Positions 8,304-16,395 of a stretch of 31,086 nt of DNA are shown one piece after another; position 1 is the first letter of the stretch, and every line of letters starts with the position of its first letter. The notes beneath the pieces were generated by a model. That model saw nothing but the letters and a program-made list of their open reading frames with translations. It had not been told where the DNA came from and searched no databases. Position numbers and translations under genes: made by a program. The stretch comes from CAZKDV01 sp964551645 (GTDB taxonomy: Bacteria; Bacteroidota; Bacteroidia; Bacteroidales; DTU049): the NCBI GenBank assembly GCA_964551645.1, contig CAZKDV010000018.1, positions 1-31,086 on the forward strand, read 5' to 3'.

Positions 8304-9155
8304 ATGGTAGTATTAAACAAGAAGAGCGATTTGCAAGATGTATTGATAAGCCGTAAAGGCGAAAGCAAAAATATCCAAATTGGATTCGTTCCTACTATGG
8401 GTTTTTTACATTCAGGACATTTAAGCCTTATTGATAAATCAACTTCCGAAAATGATATTACAGTATGTAGCATTTTTATTAATCCTTTGCAGTTTAATGA
8501 AAAACTTGATTTTGAATCTTATCCTAAAGATTTTGATAAAGATATTTTAATGCTCAAAGAGCATAAGTGTAATATTGTTTACATTCCAACTTATGAAGAA
8601 ATTTATCCTAACTCGCATCAAATAAGAGAATATGACTTTAAGCAACTTGATAAAGTTATGGAAGGAGTTCATAGAAAAGGACATTTTCAGGGAGTGGCAG
8701 AGGTTGTTAGAATTTTATTTGAACATGTTCAACCAGATAGAGCTTATTTTGGAGAAAAAGATTTTCAGCAACTTTTGATTATTAAAGATTTGGTTAAACA
8801 GTTAGATTTTTCTATAGAAATAGTGGGTTGTCCTATAGTGCGAGAAAAGAATGGATTAGCAATGAGCAGCAGAAATTCGCTATTGAGTACAGATGATAGA
8901 GAAAAAGCTAGTTTTATTTGGCAACAACTTGAGTTTTGTGTTCAGGAATACGCAAATTATACTCCCACTCAGCTAAAAGATATAGTAGTAAGTAAATTTT
9001 TAAAAGAAACGAGTTTTGAACTAATATACATTGAAATTGTTAATCGTGAAACTTTAATGTCAATCCAAAATTGGAGTGATGCAAGAGAAGTTTGTGTTTT
9101 TTGTGCCGCTCGCATAGGTGGAGTCAGATTGATTGATAATGTTCGTTTGTTTTGA
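8304..9155 (+). CDS. panC: Pantothenate synthetase
   Basis: PanC condenses pantoate with beta-alanine using ATP to give pantothenate, the precursor of coenzyme A. The 283-residue protein is the usual length. It shows the nucleotidyltransferase HIGH-type motif in VPTMGFLHSGHLSL (about residue 30), YFGEKDFQQL in the pantoate/ATP site, and MSSRNSLL as the KMSKS-like loop. The N-terminus is right for the family and the ATG follows a -7 box. panD, which makes the beta-alanine substrate, lies 63 nt downstream, so the two enzymes form one pathway branch even though panD seems to have its own promoter. Confidence 0.97.
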   Translation: MVVLNKKSDLQDVLISRKGESKNIQIGFVPTMGFLHSGHLSLIDKSTSENDITVCSIFINPLQFNEKLDFESYPKDFDKDILMLKEHKCNIVYIPTYEEIYPNSHQIREYDFKQLDKVMEGVHRKGHFQGVAEVVRILFEHVQPDRAYFGEKDFQQLLIIKDLVKQLDFSIEIVGCPIVREKNGLAMSSRNSLLSTDDREKASFIWQQLEFCVQEYANYTPTQLKDIVVSKFLKETSFELIYIEIVNRETLMSIQNWSDAREVCVFCAARIGGVRLIDNVRLF

Positions 9156-9203
9156 TTGTTTTATTTATTACACAAGTTCCCTAAATCCTAAAAAGAAATA
9201 TTG

Positions 9204-9211
9204 TAATTTTG
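9204..9211 (+). promoter_or_regulatory. -7 box (TAatTTTG) very close to panD start
   Basis: TAATTTTG ends only 7 nt before the panD ATG at 9219. If used, transcription would begin at or within a few bases of the start codon, giving an almost leaderless mRNA. Confidence 0.45.
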
Positions 9212-9218
9212 TCAAATC

Positions 9219-9563
9219 ATGCAAATAGAAATACTTAAATCAAAAATACATAGAGCTCATGTAACTGAGGCAGACTTAAATTATATAGGTAGTATTACTT
9301 TAGACGAAGATTTAATGGATGCTGCAAACCTTATTGAAAACGAAAAAGTACATGTGTTAAATATTAATAATGGCGAACGCATGGAAACTTATGTTATTAA
9401 AGGGAAAAGAAATTCAGGAGTTGTTTGTCTTAACGGACCAGCTGCTCGAAAAGTATTACCCGGAGATGTTATTATCGTTATTTCTTATGCAATTATGGAT
9501 TTTGAAAAAGCAAAAGCATTCAAACCAAGCCTTGTATTTCCAGATGAAAACAATAAAATTTAA
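9219..9563 (+). CDS. panD: Aspartate 1-decarboxylase
   Basis: PanD decarboxylates aspartate to beta-alanine for pantothenate synthesis. It is made as a proenzyme that cleaves itself between Gly24 and Ser25 to form the pyruvoyl cofactor. Here residues 22-26 read YIGSI, with Gly24-Ser25 at exactly the expected position, and Lys9 and His11 in the N-terminal KSKIHRAHVT stretch match the family. NGPAARKVLPGD lies near residue 72. At 114 residues the length is normal. It sits between panC and a membrane protein gene whose TTG start is 5 nt beyond the panD stop. Confidence 0.97.
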   Translation: MQIEILKSKIHRAHVTEADLNYIGSITLDEDLMDAANLIENEKVHVLNINNGERMETYVIKGKRNSGVVCLNGPAARKVLPGDVIIVISYAIMDFEKAKAFKPSLVFPDENNKI

Positions 9564-9568
9564 GCTAA

Positions 9569-10600
9569 TTGAAGAAAAAAGTCTTTCAGTTTTTTAAAAT
9601 ATTTATTTTTCTTTTTATCGGAATTTTTTCAATTTGGTGGTTTTTGCACAAATTGTCAGTTGAAGAAAAGAGAGAAATTTGGGAAGCCATTACTCAAGCT
9701 AATTATTGGTGGTTGCTTATTTCTATATTTATCGGAACATTAGCGCATTATATCAGAGCTTTAAGGTGGATATTGATAATTGAACCAATTGGGTTTAAAC
9801 CAACTATAAAATCTACTTTTTCTGCCGTTGCCATTGGTTATTTGGGAAATTTTTTAATGCCTCGTTTCGGCGAAGTTGCCAGGTGTGTTACCATGAAAAA
9901 CCAAGAGAAAGTTCCTTTTACTTCTGCACTTGGAACAGTTGTAGTCGAAAGGATTGTAGATATGATATTATATGCAATTATCTTTATTGTCGGACTTTTC
10001 TTGTTTTTTAAGCAACTTCAAGAAATTGCAACAGGCTATCTGTACGAACTATTTAATATATTTTTAAAAAAAGGAAATATTATTTTAATCTTTCTTATTA
10101 TTTGTGTTTTGATTGTGGTTATTCTATATTTATTTAGAAATAAACTTAAAGATACAAGAGGTTTTGGATTCATTTATACGAATGTTAAAAAATTTATTTC
10201 CGGAATTAGCTCTATCGTAAAAATGAAAAAGTGGACGCTGTTTACTTTTTATTCAATTTTTATTTGGGTATGTTACTTCTTTATGACTTGGATTTGTTTT
10301 TATGCTCTGCCTGAAACATCGGGTTTAGGTGTTTCTGCAGGAATTGCGATATTAGCTTTTGGAACAATTGGGATTATTGTTGTACAAGGTGGAATTGGTG
10401 TATTTCCTTTGATTGTTGCCGAAACACTTGTGCTTTTTGGAATATTAACTACAACTGGTTATGCCCTTGGTTGGTTAATTTGGTTAACACAAACTCTTAC
10501 AGTGATAATAATTGGTATATTTGCATTTGCACATCTTACATTTAAAAAATCATTTAAGTTTGAAGACATTAAAGAATATTCAAAAGAAGATATTAGATAA
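9569..10600 (+). CDS. Flippase-like / LPG synthase-type transmembrane protein (YbhN family)
   Basis: A 343-residue polytopic membrane protein with about eight hydrophobic helices. Hallmarks of the lysylphosphatidylglycerol synthase TM (UPF0104) family are visible: HYIRALRWILIIEP near residue 60, GNFLMPRFGEVARC near residue 95, VVERIVDMI near 125, and GGIGVFPLIVAE near 275. The lysyltransferase domain of MprF is absent, so this is a stand-alone membrane module, probably handling a lipid or glycolipid. The start is TTG at 9569, 5 nt after panD; no in-frame ATG lies upstream of the first helix. It overlaps rfaE2 at its 3' end. Substrate unknown. Confidence 0.85.
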   Translation: MKKKVFQFFKIFIFLFIGIFSIWWFLHKLSVEEKREIWEAITQANYWWLLISIFIGTLAHYIRALRWILIIEPIGFKPTIKSTFSAVAIGYLGNFLMPRFGEVARCVTMKNQEKVPFTSALGTVVVERIVDMILYAIIFIVGLFLFFKQLQEIATGYLYELFNIFLKKGNIILIFLIICVLIVVILYLFRNKLKDTRGFGFIYTNVKKFISGISSIVKMKKWTLFTFYSIFIWVCYFFMTWICFYALPETSGLGVSAGIAILAFGTIGIIVVQGGIGVFPLIVAETLVLFGILTTTGYALGWLIWLTQTLTVIIIGIFAFAHLTFKKSFKFEDIKEYSKEDIR

Positions 10601-11054
10601 CAATTCATTGTCAGAAGTTATTCAAGAATGGAAATTAGCAAAACACAAAATTGTTTTTACTAACGGATGTTTTGATTTGTTGCATCCTGGTCATATCACT
10701 TATCTTGCAGAAGCTGCTGATGAAGGAACTAAATTGATAATTGGAGTTAATTCTGATTATTCAGTGCAAAAACTCAAAGGTAGTACGAGACCGATTTTAG
10801 ATGAACAAGCTCGACTCTTAAATTTGTGTGCATTAGCATTTGTTGATGCAGCAATATTATTTAATGAAGATACTCCATATAATCTTATTGAAAAAATACT
10901 TCCAGATGTGCTTGTTAAAGGTGGAGACTATAAAGTAGAAGAAATTGTTGGTTATGAAATTGTTAAAAATAATGGTGGAAAAACAATTACTATTCCGTTA
11001 GTTCCCGAATATTCGACAAGCAAAATAGAAAATAAGATAAAAAAATTCATATAA
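10560..11054 (+). CDS. rfaE2: D-glycero-beta-D-manno-heptose-1-phosphate adenylyltransferase
   Basis: The adenylyltransferase step of ADP-heptose synthesis for the LPS inner core, as a stand-alone enzyme rather than fused to the kinase as in E. coli HldE. It shows the cytidylyltransferase-fold motif TNGCFDLLHPGHITYL, GVNSDYSVQKLKG, the DVLVKGGDY stretch and the C-terminal STSKIENKI (ISSTxI-like) signature. I place the start at the TTG at 10560, giving 164 residues beginning LKTLKNIQKKILDN. This keeps the N-terminal helix seen in relatives and overlaps the upstream gene by 41 nt. A later TTG at 10608 is the alternative; the longer frame from 10512 adds an unlikely histidine-rich extension. Confidence 0.9.
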   Translation: MKTLKNIQKKILDNNSLSEVIQEWKLAKHKIVFTNGCFDLLHPGHITYLAEAADEGTKLIIGVNSDYSVQKLKGSTRPILDEQARLLNLCALAFVDAAILFNEDTPYNLIEKILPDVLVKGGDYKVEEIVGYEIVKNNGGKTITIPLVPEYSTSKIENKIKKFI

Positions 11055-11079
11055 TATTTTTTAGATAAGAACTAAATAT

Positions 11080-11095
11080 TATTTTTGTAATTTTG
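11080..11095 (+). promoter_or_regulatory. Two abutting -7 boxes (TAttTTTG, TAatTTTG)
   Basis: TATTTTTG at 11080-11087 is followed directly by TAATTTTG at 11088-11095, both matching TAnnTTTG. They lie 26-41 nt before the lipoprotein ATG at 11122, giving two possible start sites 8 nt apart. Confidence 0.5.
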
Positions 11096-11121
11096 CAGAA
11101 TATAAAAATATAAAAGTTCAA

Positions 11122-11529
11122 ATGTATAAATTCCATATTCGTCATTTTGTCCTTTTTGCAAGTGTTTTAATTTTATTAATTACATCATCTTGCTCTAAGA
11201 AAAAAGAAGATAGAATAAAAGACACATGGAGATATATTGAAGTTAAAAATATAGAAAATCAAACAGCTTATGAAGTGTGGGATCTTTCAGATGGCGAGAA
11301 TATCACAGTTGCAAAATATCCAATTAAAGAAGCTACAAATCCAAAATTAGTCGGAAGTGGCAGATATGAAATTCAAAAATCTTTCACATCTCCTTTTTAT
11401 ATCGTAATTTATGGTATCGGTCCGTATTATGATGGCAAATGGGAGGTTCTTGAAATAAAAAAAGACAGACTAATTATTTTGCTTGACCAACATCCATATT
11501 GGATATTTAGAGAGTTTAGAAAATATTAA
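11122..11529 (+). CDS. Small hypothetical lipoprotein
   Basis: A 135-residue protein with a basic start, a hydrophobic segment and the lipobox LITSSC at about residues 19-24, followed by a KKKEDR linker. The mature part (about 110 residues) looks beta-rich: it begins IKDTWRYIEVKN, then GSGRYEIQKS, PYYDGKWEVLEIKKDRLIIL and a final WIFREFRK. This layout recalls the lipocalin-like small lipoproteins of Bacteroidota, where a KDTWR/G-x-W opening and a closing strand pair form a small barrel. I do not recognise a named family. It has its own tandem promoter boxes and lies 31 nt before radA. Confidence 0.75.
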   Translation: MYKFHIRHFVLFASVLILLITSSCSKKKEDRIKDTWRYIEVKNIENQTAYEVWDLSDGENITVAKYPIKEATNPKLVGSGRYEIQKSFTSPFYIVIYGIGPYYDGKWEVLEIKKDRLIILLDQHPYWIFREFRKY

Positions 11530-11560
11530 AAAATAAGGGTACTGTTTTGATTTTTTCAAA

Positions 11561-12931
11561 ATGACATCAAAAAAAAATAAAACACATTTTGTTTGTCAGT
11601 CGTGTGGCACACCTTATGTTAGGTGGCAAGGGCAATGTACTGCATGTCAAGAATGGAACACAGTAGTTGAAGAGACAATTCAAAATGTAAGTCCAGTAAA
11701 TACATCATTAAAGTTTTATTCCTCAAAACCCCTTTTAGTTCAAGATATTACCAATCTTGAATTTTCAAGATATGTGTTTTCTAATACTGAGATTAATCGG
11801 GTTCTAGGCGGAGGCTTAGTTCCGGGTTCTCTTACTTTGATTGCCGGAGAACCGGGTATTGGTAAATCTACATTATTACTTGATATTGCAATGAATTTTT
11901 TGGATAATACTGTTTTGTATGTTTCTGGCGAAGAGAGTGAACAACAAATAAAACTGAGAGCAGATAGGATTGGTTCAAAAAATCAGAAGTGTTACATTTG
12001 TTCAGAAACTAATATTGAACAAGTTATACATTATGCTAAGGAAATTAATCCAGTATTGATAATTATTGATTCAATACAGACTATGTTTACAGAAAGTATT
12101 GATTCTCCATCTGGTTCGGTCTCGCAAATTAGAGAAACGGCATTGCGGCTTCAACACTTCGCTAAACAACAAAATATTCCGATATTTCTTATTGGGCATG
12201 TTACTAAAGATGGCTATATCGCAGGACCTAAACTACTTGAACACATGGTGGATACTGTTTTGTCTTTTGAAGGAGATAGGCATTTTGGATTTAGAATTGT
12301 CCGTTCAGTAAAAAACAGATTTGGTTCAACAGCCGAACTTGGAATTTTTGAAATGACACAATCTGGCTTACGACCAGTAGTTGACCCGTCTGAATTGTTT
12401 ATTTCTCACCGAGACGATGATTTGAGTGGAATTAGCATTGCTAATGTTATTGAAGGTTTGCGTCCTTTATTAATAGAAGTTCAGGCACTAATAAGCACTT
12501 CTCCTTATGGACAGCCACAGCGTTCAACTAATGGGTTTGACCAACGAAGGATGTCTATGCTTTTGGCAGTTTTAGAGAAAAAAGGAAACTTTAAACTAGG
12601 AAATAAAGATGTTTTTTTAAATATTACTGGCGGTGTAAGAATTGAAGATCCTGCTATGGATTTGGCTGTAATTTCTGCAATAGTATCATCTTATCTGGAT
12701 ATTGCCATCGACAAACAAACATGTTTTGCAGGTGAAGTTGGTTTATCAGGCGAAATTCGCCCTGTTACTCGCTTAGAACAAAGAATTAATGAAGCAGAAA
12801 AGTTAATGTATAAACGAATTTTTATTTCGAAATATAATTACAAGAAATCAGATTATTCTCGTAATAAAATTGAAATTATTGCTGTAGGTAAACTTTCAGA
12901 AGCTTTTAAGTATATTTTTGAAACTATTTAA
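11561..12931 (+). CDS. radA: DNA repair protein RadA
   Basis: RadA is a RecA-like ATPase that processes recombination intermediates and drives branch migration. The 456-residue protein has the N-terminal zinc finger (C12-x2-C15, C26-x2-C29), a Walker A GEPGIGKST at 96-104, a Walker B-like hydrophobic run ending IIIDS near 171, the RadA-specific KNRFG motif at 251-255, and a C-terminal Lon-like domain with GEVGLSGEIRPV. Full length. The ATG at 11561 follows the lipoprotein gene by 31 nt. Its last 8 nt overlap the converging OmpA-type gene. Confidence 0.97.
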   Translation: MTSKKNKTHFVCQSCGTPYVRWQGQCTACQEWNTVVEETIQNVSPVNTSLKFYSSKPLLVQDITNLEFSRYVFSNTEINRVLGGGLVPGSLTLIAGEPGIGKSTLLLDIAMNFLDNTVLYVSGEESEQQIKLRADRIGSKNQKCYICSETNIEQVIHYAKEINPVLIIIDSIQTMFTESIDSPSGSVSQIRETALRLQHFAKQQNIPIFLIGHVTKDGYIAGPKLLEHMVDTVLSFEGDRHFGFRIVRSVKNRFGSTAELGIFEMTQSGLRPVVDPSELFISHRDDDLSGISIANVIEGLRPLLIEVQALISTSPYGQPQRSTNGFDQRRMSMLLAVLEKKGNFKLGNKDVFLNITGGVRIEDPAMDLAVISAIVSSYLDIAIDKQTCFAGEVGLSGEIRPVTRLEQRINEAEKLMYKRIFISKYNYKKSDYSRNKIEIIAVGKLSEAFKYIFETI

Positions 12932-13925
12932 TTTCCAACATTTCAAACAATTCATCAAGTTTGGGAGTTAAAATAATTTCGGTTCTCCTATTCTTTTGTC
13001 TTGCTGTTGGTGTATTATCTTTATCTACGGGTACATATTCGCTTCTGCCTGCTGCAATTAATCTTTGAGGGTCAATATGTGAATTATCTGTTATAATTTT
13101 AACTATTGCAGTGGCTCTCATTGCACTTAAATCCCAATTATCCTTCACTTGTCCGCTACCTTTAAATGGAACATTGTCAGTATGCCCTTCGATTAATATG
13201 TTGACATCTGTATTTGCTTCAAGCACTTTTGCAAGTTTTATTAGTGCATCTCGTCCTTTTGAATTGATTGACCAACTTGCAGAAGGGAACAATAAAGATT
13301 CTTCAAGAGAAACATAAACTTTGCCATTTTTAACCTCTATAGTCAAGCCATTATTCTCAAATCCAAGCAAAGCTGAAGCAACTTTTTCGCGAAGGTCTTT
13401 TACTGCATCATCTTGTTGTTTTAATATGCTTTCAAGTTCTTCAATTTTTTGCTCTTTTGTTTTTAAGGTTGCCTCAAATTCTTCTAAATTGCTTTTTTGT
13501 GTCATAAGAGTTTGTTCTAGGATACGCAACTCATCTTCCTTTTTTTGAAGTTTTTCTTGAACTTGAAGTAATTCTTCAGACATTTTCTTTGTTTCGTGTT
13601 CGCTACCCTCCAATAATTCTTTGTTTCGTTTTAATAATAATTCATACGATTCATTAATTTTATCATGTTGTGCTTGCAATGTGCGGAGCGTATTGCGAGT
13701 CATTGCTGTATCTTGTTCAAGGTTTTTGAATTTCTTTTGAAGGTTTTGATAGCTTGCAGTTAACTCATCATACTTCATGTTTAATTTGTCAGAAGATGCT
13801 TTTAAGTCATTATATGATTGTTCAAATTGTTCGCGTCTTGCTTTTTCATCTTGAAATTGTCGTGCAGGAACGCAAGAAACTATTAAAAGAATTATTACTG
13901 GGATAAAAAATTTTATTTGTTTCAT
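12924..13925 (-). CDS. OmpA-family lipoprotein with coiled coil
   Basis: A 333-residue predicted lipoprotein: hydrophobic helix and lipobox LLIVSC (Cys near residue 18), then a long coiled coil (about 25-175, dense in E, K, L and Q heptads), then an OmpA/MotB C-terminal domain (about 205-325). The peptidoglycan-binding signature is clear in ILIEGHTDNVPFKG, WDLSAMRATAIV, LIAAGRSEYVPV and TARQKNRRTEIIL. It probably anchors the outer membrane to the wall, with the coiled coil spanning the periplasm. It has its own -7 box at 13946-13953 and converges on radA with overlapping stops. Confidence 0.92.
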   Translation of the reverse strand: MKQIKFFIPVIILLIVSCVPARQFQDEKARREQFEQSYNDLKASSDKLNMKYDELTASYQNLQKKFKNLEQDTAMTRNTLRTLQAQHDKINESYELLLKRNKELLEGSEHETKKMSEELLQVQEKLQKKEDELRILEQTLMTQKSNLEEFEATLKTKEQKIEELESILKQQDDAVKDLREKVASALLGFENNGLTIEVKNGKVYVSLEESLLFPSASWSINSKGRDALIKLAKVLEANTDVNILIEGHTDNVPFKGSGQVKDNWDLSAMRATAIVKIITDNSHIDPQRLIAAGRSEYVPVDKDNTPTARQKNRRTEIILTPKLDELFEMLEIK

Positions 13926-13945
13926 CTCTACTTAGTTTTAAGTTG

Positions 13946-13953
13946 CAAAGATA
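13946..13953 (-). promoter_or_regulatory. -7 box (TAtcTTTG) for OmpA-type gene
   Basis: The minus strand reads TATCTTTG followed by CAA, the same eleven bases as at the 1954-1961 promoter. It lies 20 nt upstream of the ATG at 13925. Confidence 0.55.
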
Positions 13954-14071
13954 AACATTTTTAAACTTCTATATTAATATCAATTGTATTGTTTATTGTA
14001 GTTTTACTTTTTGATATTGTTTTTTTTTGTTTTTTTGCAATAATTATTAACATTATTTAACACTTACTACT

Positions 14072-16234
14072 ATGAAACAATATGTTCGTTATGTTGTGAT
14101 TGCTTTAATAAGCATTATTTTTTTACCATTCCAATCAAAATGTGATGAAGGAATGTGGTGGCCCCATCTTATTGAGAAGATGAATCATGCGAAAATGCAA
14201 AAAATGGGTCTAACTCTTAGTGCTGAAGAAATATATAGTATAAATAATTCTTCTCTTAAAGATGCTGTTGTTTCTATAGGCGGCTGTACTGCTGAAATGA
14301 TTTCTGCTCAGGGACTTTTGCTGACAAATCATCATTGTGGATACGGTAGAATAGCTGCATTAAGTTCAGTTGAAAATGATTATATTACAAATGGGTTTTG
14401 GGCTATGAAGCAAGATGAAGAACTTCATGCTAAAGGTATGATTGCTCGTTTTCTTGTTAGAATTGAAGATGTTACTGAAAAGATAACTTCAAAACTTAAT
14501 GATGATATGACCGAAGCAGACCGAAATACTGTTATCGCTAAGATGTATAAAACTATTATTGAAGAAACTATTGAAAATACCGATTATAGTGCGGAAGTTA
14601 AGGGTAGCTATTATAATAATGCTTTTTACTTATTTGTTTATGAAACTTATCTTGATGTTCGATTAGTGGGAACACCGCCTTCGTCTATTGGCAAATTTGG
14701 CGGAAATACTGATAATTGGATGTGGCCTCGACATACGAGTGATTTTTGCTTGTTTAGAGTTTATTCAGGTAAAGACGGAAAACCTGCCGAATATAGTAAA
14801 GATAATATACCTTTAAAACCCAAGCATTTTCTTCCGATTTCTTTGAATGGTTATGATGAAAATGACTTTATGATGATTATGGGCTATCCCGGCAGTACAA
14901 ACAGATATGAAAGTTCGTTTGCTACTCAAACATCTTATGATTATACTAATCCAGCCATTGTCAAGATAAGAGATAAAAAGTTAAATATTATGTCTGAATA
15001 TATGAAAAATGACGATAGGGTTAGGATTATGTATGCAAGCAAATATGCAAGTATAGCCAATTATTGGAAGTATTTTATAGGTCAAAATAGAGGTATTAAA
15101 AATCTTAAGGTAGTTCAAAAAAAGAAAGAACAAGAAGCAAAGTATCTTGCTTGGGCAAATACGCAAGTAGAAAAAGAAATGTATGTAAATGCTTTAAATT
15201 TAGTTGAAGAAGCATATAATGAATTGCCCGAACATATGTATGTGTCTATGTATTTGGCAGAAGCTCTTTGGAGAGGCAGCGATCTTATTCCATTTTCAAG
15301 TCGTTTTAATTCTTTATATGACGAATTAAAAAAACCAAATATTGATAAATCAAAAGTTGAGGAATTAGTAAACAACTTGCAAAATAATATTGATGATTAT
15401 TTTGCAAATTTTGAAACTGCTTTGGAAAAAGAAGTTCTTGGAGCAATGCTTGAAATGTTTTATAATGATGTTGATGCTAAGTATCACCCTGATTTTTATA
15501 AAATTATTTCAAAAAAATATAAATTGGATTTTCAAAAATTTGCTAATTATGTGTTTTCGTCTTCAATGTTTGCAAATAAAGATAAAATGTTGACTTTTTT
15601 GTCAAATCCTAATTTAAAAACTTTAAATAAAGATATTGTTTTTGTAATGTATAAATCAATAATGGAATTTGTTAATGCCAATAATGCTGTGAGAAGAGAA
15701 TTGTTTTTGAAAGAGTCCGAGGGTATGAGAATTTTTATGAAGGGATATATGCAAATTGATAAAAATAAGAGTTTCTATGCTGATGCAAATTCTACTATGA
15801 GATTGACTTATGGAAAGGTTTTAGGCTACAAACCAGCTAATGGAATAGAATATCATTATTTTACAACTTTGAATGGAGTAATGGAGAAAGAAAATCCGGA
15901 ATCAACAGAGTTTATTGTACCTGAAAAATTAAAAGAATTACATAAAAACAAAGATTATGGTCAATATGCTGATAAAACAGGTGAATTAGTTACTTGTTTT
16001 ATTGCAGATTTAGATATTACAGGTGGCAATAGCGGAAGTCCGGTTATTAATGGTAAAGGAGAACTTGTTGGTTTGGCTTTTGACGGCAATTGGGAGTCAA
16101 TGAGTGGCGATATTGTTTTTGAACCCGAGTTTCAAAGATGTATAAATGTTGATATTCGCTATGTAATGTTCATTATTGATAAGTTTGCAGGTGCATCTTA
16201 TTTACTTAATGAAATGGATATAAGAAAAAACTAA
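14072..16234 (+). CDS. S46 family dipeptidyl-peptidase, DPP7-type
   Basis: A secreted serine exopeptidase that removes dipeptides from oligopeptide N-termini, a step in peptide feeding by Bacteroidota. It has 720 residues with a signal peptide (about 1-24) followed by DEGMWWP, the conserved mature start. The chymotrypsin-like triad is visible as His88 (LLTNHHCGY), Asp224 (RHTSDFCLF) and Ser654 (GGNSGSPVING), with an alpha-helical insert between. Eighteen residues after the catalytic Ser, in FDGNWES, lies Gly672. Known S46 enzymes have Gly at this site in DPP7 (hydrophobic P1) and Arg in DPP11 (acidic P1), so DPP7-like specificity is inferred. The gene is monocistronic, with OmpA divergent and purB 161 nt beyond. 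Confidence 0.94.
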   Translation: MKQYVRYVVIALISIIFLPFQSKCDEGMWWPHLIEKMNHAKMQKMGLTLSAEEIYSINNSSLKDAVVSIGGCTAEMISAQGLLLTNHHCGYGRIAALSSVENDYITNGFWAMKQDEELHAKGMIARFLVRIEDVTEKITSKLNDDMTEADRNTVIAKMYKTIIEETIENTDYSAEVKGSYYNNAFYLFVYETYLDVRLVGTPPSSIGKFGGNTDNWMWPRHTSDFCLFRVYSGKDGKPAEYSKDNIPLKPKHFLPISLNGYDENDFMMIMGYPGSTNRYESSFATQTSYDYTNPAIVKIRDKKLNIMSEYMKNDDRVRIMYASKYASIANYWKYFIGQNRGIKNLKVVQKKKEQEAKYLAWANTQVEKEMYVNALNLVEEAYNELPEHMYVSMYLAEALWRGSDLIPFSSRFNSLYDELKKPNIDKSKVEELVNNLQNNIDDYFANFETALEKEVLGAMLEMFYNDVDAKYHPDFYKIISKKYKLDFQKFANYVFSSSMFANKDKMLTFLSNPNLKTLNKDIVFVMYKSIMEFVNANNAVRRELFLKESEGMRIFMKGYMQIDKNKSFYADANSTMRLTYGKVLGYKPANGIEYHYFTTLNGVMEKENPESTEFIVPEKLKELHKNKDYGQYADKTGELVTCFIADLDITGGNSGSPVINGKGELVGLAFDGNWESMSGDIVFEPEFQRCINVDIRYVMFIIDKFAGASYLLNEMDIRKN

Positions 16235-16337
16235 AAATAATCATTTAGAGCTGTTTTATTTTATTGATGCCAAAATTATTATTTAGTTTGTGATTGCTTT
16301 GTATCAACAAAGTGTTGAATGTTTTTTTAATTGAAAA

Positions 16338-16367
16338 TTTGGTTTGAGGTTTATTTCTTTAATTTTG
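16338..16367 (+). promoter_or_regulatory. Promoter for purB (TTTG, 18 nt, TAatTTTG)
   Basis: The best two-part Bacteroidota promoter in the window: TTTG at 16338-16341, an 18-nt spacer, and TAATTTTG at 16360-16367. It lies 28 nt before the ATG at 16396 and only 4 nt before the upstream in-frame TTG at 16372, so the ATG is the better purB start. Confidence 0.6.
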
Positions 16368-16395
16368 CTTATTGATATTTAAAAAAATTTTTAAA

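Noticed and set aside
10512..10559. Longer rfaE2 frame starting in the flippase-like gene
   Set aside because: The added segment (VYLHLHILHLKNHL) is a shadow of the upstream gene in another frame, and relatives begin near the KNIQKKIL helix.
11545..11561. Small inverted repeat TTTTGA/TCAAAA over the radA start
   Set aside because: Six AT-rich base pairs with a T-only loop; likely chance.
13111..13548. Open frames on the plus strand across the OmpA-type gene
   Set aside because: They are antisense shadows of the coiled-coil and OmpA domain; the minus-strand product has clear family motifs.
16294..16330. Possible terminator between the S46 gene and purB (CTTTGT-ATCA-ACAAAG, then T7)
   Set aside because: The stem is only 6 bp and the T run starts about 9 nt after it, so it is too weak to call.
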